From assembly GCA_963920635.1 (NCBI GenBank), contig OY987299.1, positions 122,885,373-122,949,372 on the forward strand: DNA of 64,000 nucleotides, written 5' to 3'. Position 1 is the stretch's first letter. Every line of letters starts with the position of its first letter. Made by a program: the position numbers and the translations under genes. The DNA comes from Pseudeuparius sepicola (taxonomy: Eukaryota > Arthropoda > Insecta > Coleoptera > Anthribidae). The notes beneath the pieces are model-generated. The model made no database searches. It was not told the origin of the DNA and saw only the letters and a program-made list of their open reading frames with translations. Below are positions 10,660-21,960 of the stretch, piece after piece.

Positions 10660-11560
10660 TTATGTAAGTAAGCTTATATAAGCATAATAAATATGGCAAT
10701 TTTAGACGGCTAGGTGATGTTAAAAAATAAATCGGCATCCATAACCAACTTTTCACGCAATACAAAAAAAAACTCAAGTCGACAAAAATGTGAAAACAAA
10801 ACTATCAATTTATTTAATTTTTTTTTGATCAAACAAGATCTTTAATATGAGAAAATTTGTCTTTAATTTGAATAACTGTTGATGTTTTTAATTGCTATTT
10901 CGACTTCACACTTTAAACAAATTAGCGGGAAAACTAGTACAAATTGTATGAAAATTTTCTTTTGTCAATGTTCTTGCGTGATCTAATTGCCGCTAATCTC
11001 CAATTAAAATTTTCCCTCGACTTTCAAAATAAATTGATTGTTTTCAGATTCTTGTTGATTTAAGTTTTTTTTGGTATTGCGCGAAAAGTTGGCCATGGAT
11101 ACCGACTTCTTTTTTTAACATTAACCAACTATCTAAAATTTACACGTTTTTGTTTCTTAAGATTTTTCAGTAGGGAGCCAAATAACTACTTTAATAAACT
11201 AAAACAATGGCCTTTAATAACTAAAACAATGGCCTCAACAGAGCCGAAGAGCCTGTGTAATTTTCAGAAACTATCTGAGCACCCAGTTGCATAAAGCTTC
11301 TCAGTGCCATCAATTTTCAATATAAAAGTTTTCTTCGGTATCTTAAAATAAATAGGTATGTTACGGCTATTTAATAATTTTGCTCAATTGGAGGTTTTTT
11401 TATATTGCGCGACAAGTTGACCATGGATGTTGATTACTTTTTCAGGGCCACTTAGCTGTCCAAAATTGTCACCTTTTTGTTTCTCATGTTTTTTTTGTAG
11501 GGCGCAAAATAAGCGAGGAAATCGCGGTGGTAGTTTAAAAAATCATACTGTATACTTGTG
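10660..11560. mobile_element. Degenerate foldback, CAGGATGA family
   Basis: Inverted segments around 10720-10780 and 11070-11130 (AATCGGCATCCATAACC against GGATACCGACTTC), plus a further arm at 11340-11555 ending AAAAAATCATACTGTA. These match the intact foldback at 48342-49136. It appears rearranged or composed of two overlapping insertions. Confidence 0.55.
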
Positions 11561-11694
11561 AACTGTTTTAATAAATAGTTTAATACTGATTCCTTAATTT
11601 TTTTTAACCCTTTCGGTGACATCGGCTTAATCGCTTGCAAAGAATTCTCGGAACAAGACACCCGTTCGAACCATCCGATGCCGAAGGCGCGCGC

Positions 11695-11773
11695 TGTTGC
11701 CGTCTCCGCGCGCCCTGTAACGATAGCCACGAGAAACCTCTTCAGGTCGTTCGATACCAACTGTCCGCGACTG
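11695..11773 (-). repeat. Right TIR of the Tc1-type element
   Basis: Perfect inverted copy of 6469-6547; TA duplicate at 11774-11775. Confidence 0.9.
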
Positions 11774-11775
11774 TA

Positions 11776-12320
11776 CGTATGTGTGGGTCGAATCTTGCAA
11801 GCTGAATTAGAACCACTTCCTGACATCCGATTGAGCTGAAATTTTGCATACACCTTTAGTTTAATATGCAATACTCGATATTGTAATACTTTCAAAATGG
11901 CCGCCGCTCCAAGATGGTGGACGATGTATTTTTTGTCAACCCCTTTAATATGGGTATCAAATGAAAGGGCTTGAAAAGTAGAAAACAATAAAGTTGGTGA
12001 CATCACACTAAATTCAACATGGCTGCCGCTCCAAGATGGCGGATGATGTATTTTTTGTCAATCTCCTTAATATGGGTATCAAATAAAAGGGCTTGAAGAG
12101 TAGAAAACGAAAAAGTTTGTGACATCACACTAAATTCAATATGGCCGCCGCTCCAAAATGGCGGATTACCTATGTGATACCGAACATGGGTATCAAACTA
12201 TGAAAGGGCTCTACGGGTAGAAAACAATAAGGTGAATGACTTCATACGAAATCCAATGTGGCGGCCGCCCCAAGATGGCGGACTAAATTTCTTTACCACC
12301 CTCCTGACATGGGAATCAAA
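11776..12320 (-). repeat. CATA-tail repeat with ~120-bp tandem units
   Basis: After the GTATGTGTGGG tail, four imperfect tandem units follow, each with CTCCAAGATGGCGG (at about 11909, 12028, 12151 and 12269; period 118-123 bp) and ATGGGTATCAAA. In the reverse orientation the tail is at the 3' end, as in the copy at 57110-57430. It is probably the 3' end of a non-LTR retroelement or SINE-like family (inference); no reverse transcriptase is present. Confidence 0.7.
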
Positions 12321-12351
12321 CAGGTACTAAAAAGCACAAAATAAAATTTAA

Positions 12352-12732
12352 AATAAAAAACCTTTTTAAAAACAAGCTTTTATTTAAGCCATGTACTAAA
12401 ACGAATAAAATAAGTGTAGGTTTTCGTTAAGATAATTCAATTCCAAATTGCGACAAGTTTTTGAAAATTGAAAAGCTTGTCGCGCTAATTGTAAAGAAAA
12501 AAAGGCATACTTTGGCAAACAGGTACTTGCTTATCAACCAATCACTGGTTCAATAAAATTAATTGGTACCTACTTTCAACAACATTTCCCGCGACAAGCT
12601 TTTCAATTTGCAAAAACTTGTCGCAATTTGGAATTTAATTATCTTAACAAAAACCTAAACTTATTTTATTCGTTTTAGTACATGGCTTAAATAAAAGCTT
12701 GTTTTTAAAAAGGTTTTTTTTTTATTTTCAAT
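12352..12732. repeat. Foldback of the AAGCTTTTATT family
   Basis: Arms of about 130 bp: TTAAAAACAAGCTTTTATTT on the left and AAATAAAAGCTTGTTTTTAA on the right, with GACAAGTTTTTG / CAAAAACTTGTC inside. A unique spacer of ~100 bp separates them. Related sequences occur at 13432, 16506 and 56658-56992. Confidence 0.75.
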
Positions 12733-12741
12733 TTTATTACT

Positions 12742-13015
12742 TTTTATTGCAAGCTTTTATTTCACTTGAAATGTATGTTTAGGTAAAATCTTGCAAGTTG
12801 AATTAGTACCACTTCTTGAGATAGGATTGAACTATACATACCTGCACCTTTAATTCTGGTGACAATATAATAACAATATGCAATACTCAATATTGTAATA
12901 CTTTTAAAACGAATATCAAAGGAAAAGGCTTGAAGAGAAGAAAACGATAAAGTTAGTGACATCGCATTGAATTCGATATGGCGACAGCTCCAAGATGGCG
13001 GATAAATTTTATTGC
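12742..13015 (-). repeat. CATA-tail repeat, second fragment
   Basis: Diverged copy of the 11776 repeat: GCAAGCTTTTATTTCAC, then ATCTTGCAAGTTGAATTAG, then one partial unit ending CTCCAAGATGGCGG. The CATA tract has shrunk to ATGTATG. Confidence 0.65.
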
Positions 13016-13194
13016 TTAATTTCTGCTGACTACCAGCGAGGGAACTTCTCAGTGGTGTGCACAAAATGCAGAGTGGTACGGTCGACCATGCTGTTGGCTA
13101 TTTAGGCTCAAAGCTCTTCGCTGCTGACCAAGCATAATATTTTCGACTTTAAGTATGGGTCAAGTCACTAGAAGGTCTCCTTGTAGAATAACTA

Positions 13195-13341
13195 TAGTTT
13201 GTTCAGCGAATGTTCGGCCCTACGTCACAACTCTCGTCCTTGTCTTGCTCGTGAATATACGATGGATATCGGTCGTATAATTCATGAGTCAGACAAGGAC
13301 GGGAATTGTCACGTAGGGCCGAACATTCGCTGAACAAACTG
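13195..13341. mobile_element. 147-bp hairpin MITE
   Basis: Nearly the whole element is one palindrome: ends AGTTTGTTCAGCGAATGTTC and GAACATTCGCTGAACAAACT, centre ATATACGATGGATATCGGTCG. TA flanks both ends. A truncated copy lies at 59838-59960. Confidence 0.8.
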
Positions 13342-13431
13342 TAGATTGTAGTAAATTAATTGAAGTGAACAGACTTAGAAACATGTCCAGAGAAAACCAA
13401 AATAATAATAAATTAGTTATAATAAATTTTT

Positions 13432-13640
13432 TAAAAACAAGCTTTTATTTAAATGCTCTGAAAATAAGAAAATAAACTTTGAAATAAATCATAATTTTGT
13501 TACATTATACAATTGTATATGATATAAAAGGCTGATAAAAGCTTGTCGGGAGATTTTCATGTGTAAATTTCTTTTATAGAAAAATTTCTACTTAGAATTA
13601 AATTTTGCGGCGCTTGTGAACCTTGATCCAGATTTGCCAA
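13432..13640 (+). repeat. AAGCTTTTATT-family fragment
   Basis: TTTTTAAAAACAAGCTTTTA followed by AAATAAACTTTGAAATAAAT, then TATGATATAAAAGG and AGCTTGTCGGGAGATTT. It matches one arm of the palindrome at 56658-56992 and the fragment at 16506. Confidence 0.55.
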
Positions 13641-15270
13641 AACGTATGACAGGGAGATTTACAATTTCCTACACCTTTACCTATAAGACGTGTCCCTGAT
13701 GCTCGGAGCCAATTTCAAGTTTTATTCAATTTTTCGCGTTGCCAAAGTTTGCAACCCCTCCCGCCTCAATTTTGTCCCCAATAATTTCACGCGTTTTTTA
13801 CGTCTCACGTCACGTATTACATTGTTGTTTTTCTCGCCGGTTTGGGCCTTTATGAATATAAATTGGGAAATTTCAATACATTTTCGCCAAAGAATCCTCA
13901 TCCATATTCCTCTGTATTTATTTTCGCCGATTGGCTCGTCCGATATTATTATTATATCGACCGCGTTTTATGATTTCCCATCAGTCGACTCTCTAATGTT
14001 TCGCAATATTTCTTACGCTGGACGAGTCTTTGACTCGTGCAAAAATTTTAACCATGGGTAAAGTTAAACCCCCGCAGCACGTCTATGAAGTATTTTTTAA
14101 ATTCGAAAATAACATTTTCGATTTTCCATGAAATTTTTTTAGAAGTTCCACCAACCTAATTTAAGTCTGCAATGTTGCCACCCTTCATAAAAATCATAAA
14201 TTTATTTTATTTTTATTCATTTATTTATTATGTACCTACATAATTTTAAACGTTCATGCTCGTTCCATAATATACTACTTTTGGATCCTTGGATTTTTCT
14301 TTCTCGGTTCTTTCTATGCTGTTGTTGAAAAAAAAAAAAAAAACCGCTGTCGAAAGACTTATTTTCAACAACATAATCCCAATCTTATTTGGATTTAGAC
14401 AAAAAAAATCGAATGAGAAACGAAATTGGCTCAGAGAATTAGGTAGTTATTATGGCCGTTGCGAGCACATCGGATCAATTCCCTCTCATTCTACCAGCGT
14501 TCTTAAGTACGCCATCTTTCTTCTTCCCCCTAAGAATCGCGTGTCAGAGCCCTTGGGAAGACGTCATGTGACCGGCAGACGATGCTCTGCCCCCGAGGAA
14601 TATTTACTCTCCATTCATACAGCCATTTTAATGCCATTCTCTGCCGTTTGTCATCCCATTTTCTTTTATTAGCGTCGTAAAACCGTTTACGAGGAATTCA
14701 GACACAATACCTACAATTTAAATACTTAGGTAGGTCCTACATCAGATATAGGACCTATTATTCTTTCAGTTTTCAGAAAAACATATGGGCTAGTGCGATT
14801 ACAATTTTAAAATTGATTTGATGATTGCAATTTCGAACTAGAGTCACCTAGATAATCTAAATATCCCAAAGTCTTGGAAATTTGAAAAATATATGTACCT
14901 TAAAATATAGTGATCTTCTTTCTTCTTTACCGACATGTGTGAAGCAATTTTAGGTCACCTATATAATTGATAAGCGATTTGTGATGTGTCAGCTGATCCC
15001 TTAAAATATAAACTTTATACTTTGTGATTCGATGTCATAACCTTATGATTGGAGTTTGCACTATTACAAATATTGCCGTGTTCATAATATAGTTTATTAA
15101 ATAATAGCAATGCCGCAATGCCTGCATACACAGTAAAAAAAATCGGTGTAAATCATCTTCGTGCACATTGTGAAAGAAATTTGGTGAAAAAATGACAGGA
15201 AAATTGGTGGATTCCAAATATCTTAACCAAACCTCAATTGGTAAAATTCACACTACAACAAATTCGTTAA
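13641..15270. other. No recognised feature
   Basis: This is largely single-copy-looking sequence with open frames of 123 codons (13690-14061) and 127 codons (14289-14672). Neither has a recognisable domain, and the second contains an A-run-encoded lysine tract; I regard both as chance. Nothing repeated was found. Confidence 0.5.
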
Positions 15271-15274
15271 TTTT

Positions 15275-15414
15275 AACACTTACGGGTGAATTTTTTTTTA
15301 TATTTCTAACATGGCTTCGTGTTTGTTTACACCACGCGGTGTTCCTTAACACCATTCGGTGTCCCTTTTAGCACTAAGCGGTGTTAAATTGAACGTATAA
15401 CACAAGTTCGTGTT
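15275..15414. repeat. Cluster of short palindromes
   Basis: Five imperfect palindromes of the form ACAC-N-GTGT: 15275-15290, 15329-15343 (ACACCACGCGGTGTT), 15348-15362 (AACACCATTCGGTGT), 15370-15385 and 15399-15414 (AACACAAGTTCGTGTT). The last four are spaced about 19-29 bp apart. They could be binding sites for a dimeric protein or subterminal repeats of a transposon. Confidence 0.6.
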
Positions 15415-16500
15415 AGGAAGATGAGAGGGGGAAGGTATTTCGCCAGTTACGGGTGTAAAATCTTAGACAATCGTAGCCATTGCATCATTTGTTTGTCGAA
15501 CGTGTTGCGCGACGGAGCTTATCAGTTTGTGTGTGACGTGTGACCCTACCGCGTGGCGCGTAGGTATAATAGGTATTTATTCTATCGACCGCTAGTGCAA
15601 AAATGGTGTTGTTATATGTAAAGTAAAATTTCATAGTGAAGTCAGATGGATTAAAACGACAGACGAATATGCAGATGTGACGACGAAAGGTACTGTGCAA
15701 TATCCGAGGTGATAGCTCCTAACCTAACCTACATACTCATCGACTGTGTTGAAATGAGTTTGTTCTCACCGAAATCAGAAAACAGTCGCGAATCTGATTG
15801 ACGGATTTTAAATTATCTGACTGTTCTGATTGTTTTGATGCCTGCTGATTGGCTCTGCTTTAGTTGTGGCTTGCTTGTGCTTGTGAGAACAGGCCTATCT
15901 AACTATCCCTTATACCTTAGGATACCTAACGTTCTCTTATAAAACTTGTCGATATAATATTGTACGCAAAAGGTACTTTAAGTAAACATATCGTGTACCT
16001 ACAGCCCGGTACAACGAAAACACGTTCGGGTAAATAATGGAGGGCCACTTGTAATAATTTCCAATCAACTGGCGCCAGGCGTGCGGGTTAAACAGTGTCC
16101 GTCGCCCGACGCGTCGCACCGAAGAGTGCAATATCGGAAAATGGAAAATTGTGCCATTAATAATAACTGAACCCAAACAGGGGAACGGGCCTCTGGTCCC
16201 TGTCCAAAAACAAAACGATGCAATGGCGTAGACAGGAATTTCGGATCATTCCGAGATTGTTGCAGATATTATAGCCACGACGTTAGTTTATTTGCTGTTG
16301 TTGCATTATTTGTTAAAGTACTCATTAATTGTGTCCTACGACAAAACAGTAGTACAGGTAGTAGGTACTTGGTTTCTTGAACATTTTTTAAGCCGTTATA
16401 TATATTTTTTAAGGCACTACGTATTTTTGAGATTTGACAGCGACCTCCATCTTGGATTTTGTATTTGGCGAAACTTGCACTTGAACTATAAAGAACCATC
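15415..16500. other. No recognised feature
   Basis: Mixed sequence without identifiable genes or repeats. Confidence 0.5.
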
Positions 16501-16505
16501 AACAA

Positions 16506-16600
16506 ATATTTTTAAAAACAAAGTTTTATTTAAATGCTTTGAAAAGAAATAAAATAAACTTTGAAATAAATCAATAAATGAAATTGTATGACATCATAAC
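16506..16600 (+). repeat. AAGCTTTTATT-family fragment
   Basis: TTTTTAAAAACAAAGTTTTA then AATAAACTTTGAAATAAATC; closely similar to 13432-13500. Confidence 0.55.
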
Positions 16601-17163
16601 TGTTCCATGGTAGGGGAGTATATGTAGGTATAACTGATTTTTTTCACAGCTGATTTTTTCAGGATCGTTTAATAAAAATATTTGAAATCAAGTTCTTATG
16701 TCAGAAATTGTCCAAGTGGGCATAAAGAATAGGTATATATTCTTTATTTACAAAATCTCAACGGTGAGGTAATACAAAATTGTAGGCATGGGTCTGAGGA
16801 TTAGTACCTATCTAGGCTCAAACCGATAGGTTACTTAATAATGTTTCTGAGAACTCCGTTAAAAAAATGTGAGAGCTAAGTGTAGAAAGACAATAATAAA
16901 AACCATCAAGTTTAGGGAGTTATTATATCTACTTTATCTACGCCACTGGGGTGACCGGCAGATGTGATTAAAGTTGGATGGTATGCGAAAACAAACTATT
17001 GGTGGTTATTGTTCAAACAACAACAAACACAGACCGTATACGGCAATCGACCACTCAAAAACACATGCCGACTTAATATAATATGTACAAATATTATGTA
17101 TACGGTTCAATTAAAAACCGTGAATTTTGCATCATCTGTTGCGGATGTGACTATCCCTATATA
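16601..17163. other. No recognised feature
   Basis: AT-rich; nothing identified. Confidence 0.4.
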
Positions 17164-18307
17164 AAGTGTGTCCACGGATAGACTTAACTAGGTTTATAAT
17201 AATAATTCTCACCCTCACAATACTCCAAACTAGGAGTACCCCAGAAGCAACCACATGCTTGTGCGAGGGAGGGGGGCAATTACTATTATTTTGTCTTTGT
17301 TCCCATTTGCGGCTAGGGCCGACTTTTTTCCGATAGAACTAGGATAGCATTCGCTCAAGTACTACGGAAAACCCTAGAAAACCGTAGTAATCCCAGTGAG
17401 TGTAGGACAATTAGTAAATCACACGGATAAAGCCTATTTAGGAGCAATACCGTGAACCCACATTTGTCCAGCGCTCTTGGCCATAGCGGTGTTTTTCTTT
17501 AAAGACAATGTGCATGCACCTGCCTCGAACCAAGGTCGATCGAAGGCAGAAAAACATGCAGTCTAAAAAGTCAGCGCCGGTACGAGCGACGCCACCGCGG
17601 CCCCGTTTACTAGTACAAATTTTTATTTTTAATTTTTCGAAAAAAGTCATTCTTGATATAGAAGTCTGCTTGTTCTTTATTAAAATAAGATTGGCATGGA
17701 AAACGTTAACATTACTTATACTGGGTGACCAGAAAATTAAAGAAACGTTAATTCGCATAAGAGTAAACTGCTTCTATTTGTACAGATATTGAAAAAAGTT
17801 ATGAAGAAAATTTGTTCAGCGTGATTTTTTTATTTGTTCTTATTTTTCTTCGATTAAATAATTTTCTGTAGGTAGTACGACAAAACTCTATAATAAAAGT
17901 TACTCAAAGTATGGAAACTGTGTATGATGAAAAATTTTTTGACAATCCTAGGCCTACTTTAACTTTCCTCCAATATTTTCCAAAATACAAAGTAGGCCTA
18001 GAATCGTCAAATGTTTTCATCATGCGCAGTTTTCCATTCTGAGGAAGTTTTCTTAATACAATTTTGTCGTACTATTTACAGAAAATCATTTATTTGACGC
18101 TTTATGACGATTTATTATCACGCTGAACAAATTTTCTTTATAACTTTTTTCACTATCTACCCAGTATGAGTGGTGTTAAATTTTTGGATGCCAATCTTAT
18201 TTTAAGGACAAGCAGAATTTTTTTTTTTGTAAAAAAATGCCTTTTTTTCGAAGAATTGAAAATATATTTTTTTTACAAGTATAGTTAAGTCCATCCGTGG
18301 AACACTG
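17164..18307. mobile_element. Foldback, CAGTGTGTCCACGG family, copy 1
   Basis: The left end is AAGTGTGTCCACGGATAG and the right end is the reverse of CAGTGTTCCACGGATGG, with TA flanks. Inner arms around 17880-18100 pair through the shared AGTAGGCCTA / TAGGCCTACTT core. The left arm is interrupted by a SINE (17192-17605). Non-coding. Confidence 0.75.
17192..17605 (-). mobile_element. SINE copy 1 (tRNA-like head)
   Basis: Reverse copy of 61491-61917. Read on the minus strand it starts at the GC-rich head (GGCCGCGGTGGC), has a B-box-like GGTTCGAGGC (17523-17532) and ends in an ATT-rich tail. Flanks TTAACTAG and TTTACTAG look like an 8-bp TSD with one mismatch. SINEs are made by RNA polymerase III and moved by LINE proteins. 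Confidence 0.7.
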
Positions 18308-19590
18308 TATACTATATTTTATACAGGGGTCCTTATATTATGTGAAATGGTCATTAGTAAAAAATTTCAGACAAATAATAAATATAGACTAATAAATTCA
18401 ATACAATACAGACCCTGCCAGGAAAAAAAATGTTTAGTATCATTATTTGTCTGAGTTAGTAACAGAAATCTAAAACAATGATTGCACTATTGACAAACTT
18501 CTTCATAAATTTACTTACAAAATAAATGTAGGTACTTATAACCAACGTTAAAAAACATCAATTTGGAACAATTAGTTGATATCTACAATCTACATAATAT
18601 AGTAAAAATTTTAACATTAAATGTTGTAAATAAATTTTATTTATAATCTATAAATAATATCCTTAATAATACTTAATCTATAAATAATATCCTTAATAAA
18701 CTGCTTATTCTGGCTAACGTGGCAACATCGCACGAGCTCTTTGTGATCGATGCGCATTTGCTTTATTATGCCCCAACAGCTGATCCAGAGTTCGTTGAGA
18801 TTTCGCAGGTTTGTATTGATGTGTTTGGAATGTTTACTTTTGCGTTATTCTTGTTTTTTTTTAGAAGATTTTGAGTTTATTGGACAAAAGACAAGTACAT
18901 ATAGGTAGTTAAGTTAGTAAATAGTGAATTAGTAGTTTTAAGAACGATGGGAAGAGTAAAGTGTTGGATTTGTGGCATAGGAAACATAACCTCTGCTTAT
19001 CATATGATGCAGGTTTAAGTGTCAAATTTGTTGTTTTTGTTTTGAGTAGGCATTTTTTATGATGGCTGATTACAATGCAGCCTTTAGGTTGTTAGTCTAT
19101 GTTTATTATTTGTCTGAGAAAAAAAATTTAGTCTACATGGACATATCGTGTAATGGTATACTACATCATAAAATGAGTATTGTAAGAAGCATATTAGGTA
19201 CGTAGAAATATTTATTTACCTATAGGAGTTGTTTTGTACATGCTTACACAATATTATACAATATTAGATATGTCTATGTAGGCTTTGGTAACATTGGTGT
19301 TTGTTTTATGTTAATATGCAAAGAGTACTTATATCCGATATTTATTCATAGATACGGAGAAATATTTATTTTTTGTTTCGTTTATGATTTGATATTTTTT
19401 TGTTGTCGTGTTGTTTCGTTTATGGGAATGATGTTATTTTAATATTAGTTTTTCTAACGATAAATTTTTATTTTTAGAAAATTAAAACGGGTTCGAAATA
19501 AACTAAAATAATAAAGTTTTTTGCCCCCTCCCCCTGCGGGCGCCCATGTTCAACTTGAGAACCGCTGAGAAAATAGTCGGTTCCTGCACG
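18308..19590. other. No recognised gene; small tandem duplication
   Basis: AT-rich. A ~30-bp unit (AATCTATAAATAATATCC) is duplicated at about 18648-18700. A short frame at 18947 (MGRVKCWICG) is discussed under rejected items. Confidence 0.45.
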
Positions 19591-19835
19591 TCTCCTAATA
19601 AAGTAAAGCCAGCGTTCAGAGATATAGTAATAAGTCCGGGCACTCGGCCTTGTGTAAACAAACGTTTCCCTCTTGCCCTCTCCCGCTCCCCTCCTCATCG
19701 ATCCGATCGATATTTTATAATATAAGAAAATAAGCTGTACACAGTGTAGCTGAGAACAGTTCGTTCGCATTCTACCGGGGGCGCGCAAAATATTACCGCA
19801 AGATATTACCAACCGACCGTGACTGTGTTTTAGGG

Positions 19836-19930
19836 ATGCCTAGTAACGCTTTTTACCGCAGTGCGAATGGCTGTAAAACCAGTTCAAAAGACTATATTAC
19901 CTTTTTTTCATTTCCTAAAGACCCTGAAAG
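19836..19930 (+). CDS. THAP-domain protein, exon 1
   Basis: The exon runs from ATG to a GTAAGA donor at 19931 and encodes 31 codons, including ITFFSFPKDPE, the characteristic FPKDP stretch of THAP zinc fingers, the DNA-binding domain at the N-terminus of P-element transposases and of many host proteins. The family's first cysteine is not present (FYRSANGC keeps only one Cys), which suggests a damaged zinc site. It splices in phase to 20059. Confidence 0.7.
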
Positions 19931-20058
19931 GTAAGATTGAGTTTGAGGTACCTACCTACAAAAATTAAGACATTTTCATGTGACATTTGAATACTTAGGT
20001 ATTAATTGAATAATAATATAGATGTAATATGTAATATTAAAATATTGAAAATTTGAAG

Positions 20059-20255
20059 GTGCCAGCAATGGAAGAATGCGTTAGGGTTCATCGGAGAACA
20101 TAAATTTGCGAATATTCTACCTGAAGAGGCATATAAACCTATAAGAATTCGAAAGGCACATTTTGATGATCAGTCATTCACTTCGTCTGGAAAACGTTTA
20201 GTAAAGACTACTGTCCCCTCGGCTGTCCCATTAAGATTATTGCCAGAAGCTTATG
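20059..20255 (+). CDS. THAP-domain protein, exon 2
   Basis: After an AG acceptor (20057-20058) the frame reads RCQQWKNALGF, then IRKAHFDDQSF, then TVPSAVPLRLLP, matching the THAP order Cys..Trp, Cys-x2-His-Phe and AVP box. The Cys before AHF is replaced by Arg. It ends in a GTAAGA donor at 20256. With exon 1 this gives about 97 residues, one complete THAP fold. No downstream exon was found: the sequence enters a foldback element at 20361 and then the element's right end. It could instead be a host THAP gene captured by the element, but the shared flanks favour transposase. Confidence 0.7.
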
Positions 20256-20360
20256 GTAAGACGCATGGTCGTGCAGGTACGTATGCGTAATATTTTGTTC
20301 TGTATTGTTTTGTCAATTTGAATATCAAAATATTTACTACAGGATGAAAAAGTAGATATA

Positions 20361-21669
20361 CAGTGTGTCCACGGATAGAGTTCACGTAGGGTGTAAATGA
20401 CAAAAAAATTTCGAGTTGAAATTTGAGCTTCTGGGGACCAGCCCTGCTTGGTTTTAAACTAATTTGTGACATAATTTTACTTTCGAAAAATCACGTATGC
20501 CTTGGGAATTTTAAGTGCACTTTCTGTAGGTTTTACGACAAAATGTTATTAAGGAAACTTGTCCAGAATGAAAAACTGGATAGGTGTGAATGAATTTCAA
20601 AAGCCTAGGTATACTTTAAAAAATTTTAAACGCATAAAAATTAAAGTAGACCTAGGCTTTTGAAATTCTTTCACACCTATCCAGTTTTTCATTGTGAACA
20701 AGTTTTCTTAATAACATTTTTCTTGAAATCGGCATTAAAATGTCCCAAAATCGTCATTAAAAGCACAGAAATCGTACAATAATGTAGCCCATTATTGTAC
20801 GATTTTTTCAATAAGTAGGCCTTGGCGAGATGTAAACATCAAACGTCAGACGCGGAGAAATCGCCCGTCATAAGTGACCAAATATTCAAAACCCGGCCGA
20901 TAAAGGCTCGTTTAACTTTTCGTACACATTGCGAAATTGTTTCCTATAGAAGCGCAATCCTTCAGTATACATATTTTAGTAAATTTGAAAATCAATAGAT
21001 TTGTTGTGTAGGCTGCACAAGAAGCAGCAGTTTGGTTTTTCTGTCAGAAGGTGCCGTACATCATTATACTTGTCCTAGGTTGAGCGATCGGTAAAGTCAA
21101 GCAACGCCGCGTGTAGTCGGTTCGTAGATGGGTGATCCCTTATTATTATTTTCTTGCCTAATAAAACATTTTTTTTCCGATTTCAAAAAAATATAATATG
21201 TACCTCGGCACTGAAGTTCTTTTTGTGACTCACGTGGTTTATTTTCGGCCAGAAGCCTCAGCAACTAAACTCCACATGAGTCATAAAAAGTTGAACTTCA
21301 GTGCCTTGGTACACAAATAACTATTAATGTGAAAGCTACCCAAAGTGCACTTTTCTGAAGAAAAGTGGGAAAAAATACCAAAAAATCAAAGTAGGCCTAG
21401 ACTTTCGAAATTTCGCAAACCTACTCAGTTCTTCATTCTGAACAAGTTTCCTTAATAACATTTTGTCGTAAAACCTACAGAAAGGGCACTTTACTGATTA
21501 GAAAAATTAGTTTTTTCAAAATTCTCAAGGCATACGTGATTTTTCGAAAGTAAAATGATGTCACAAATTAGTTTAAAACCAAGCAGGGCTGATCCCCAGA
21601 AGCTCAAATTTCAACTCGAATTTTTTTTGTGATTTACATCCTACGTGAACTCTATCCGTGGACACACTG
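20361..21669. mobile_element. Foldback, CAGTGTGTCCACGG family, copy 2
   Basis: Long inverted arms: the left starts CAGTGTGTCCACGGATAGAG and the right ends CTATCCGTGGACACACTG, with TA at 20359-20360 and 21670-21671. The arms contain AGCAGGGCTG / CAGCCCTGCTTGG. Its inner part is broken by a hairpin element at 20717-21323. Non-coding. Confidence 0.85.
20717..21323 (-). mobile_element. Hairpin element nested in a foldback
   Basis: Complete reverse copy: TTTCTTGAAATCGG to ACAAATAACTA, with the hairpin at its right end. The surrounding foldback resumes at once (compare TTAATAACATTTTGAC at 45340), so little target duplication is present. Confidence 0.8.
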
Positions 21670-21789
21670 TATGATTAGTTTAACTCTTTGTCGTTAAATA
21701 TTTGTTATTTATGTATTAGCCTGCTCTATGTTTTGTTAGGCTTTATTAAAAATGAACGTAAAACATAAAAAATTGCATTTTTATTCATG

Positions 21790-21960
21790 TTCCAACCAAA
21801 GTCTACAGATATACCTACTAATTATGTAGATTCTGGTAATAGCTACCTTGTATTTTAATTTAACTGTACCTACCAAAAACTACCGGCACACTTACCTACA
21901 CAAATAATGTTGTACCAAAGTCTACAAATAGGTATACTAATATTTGTAGACTTTGGTAAA
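21790..21960. repeat. Short hairpins with P-like TIR motif
   Basis: Two small palindromes with CAAAGTCTACAGATA and CCAAAGTCTACAAATA ends (about 21797-21835 and 21912-21958). They resemble tandem solo TIRs of the CAAAGTCTAGA family inside the decayed element. Confidence 0.5.

Larger units (their letters stand above)
6469..11773 (+). mobile_element. Tc1-type transposon, 5.3 kb, intact transposase
   Basis: The ends are perfect 79-bp inverted repeats (6469-6547 and 11695-11773) starting CAGTCGCGGACAGTTGG, flanked by a TA duplication, both typical of Tc1 elements. The flanks rejoin into a known tail repeat when the element is removed. It encloses an intact DD34E transposase at 8042-9046. The unusual length is explained by nested foldback elements at about 6604-6852, 6941-7738, 9338-9881, 10291-10530 and 10660-11560. 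That the transposase belongs to these TIRs is inferred: no closer TIR pair was found around it. Confidence 0.8.

Noticed and set aside
11452..12006. 184-codon minus frame as a gene
   Set aside because: It runs across a foldback remnant, the Tc1 right TIR and a minisatellite-like repeat, so it is a chance fusion of unrelated repeats.
13690..14672. Two plus-strand frames of 123 and 127 codons as possible genes
   Set aside because: No domain or composition typical of proteins; one contains a lysine tract from an A run. Expected by chance in 64 kb.
18947..19014. Short frame MGRVKCWICG followed by GTTTAAGTG, a possible zinc-finger first exon upstream of the THAP exons
   Set aside because: Only 22 codons with a weak donor and no supporting downstream exon in frame; no homology can be shown.
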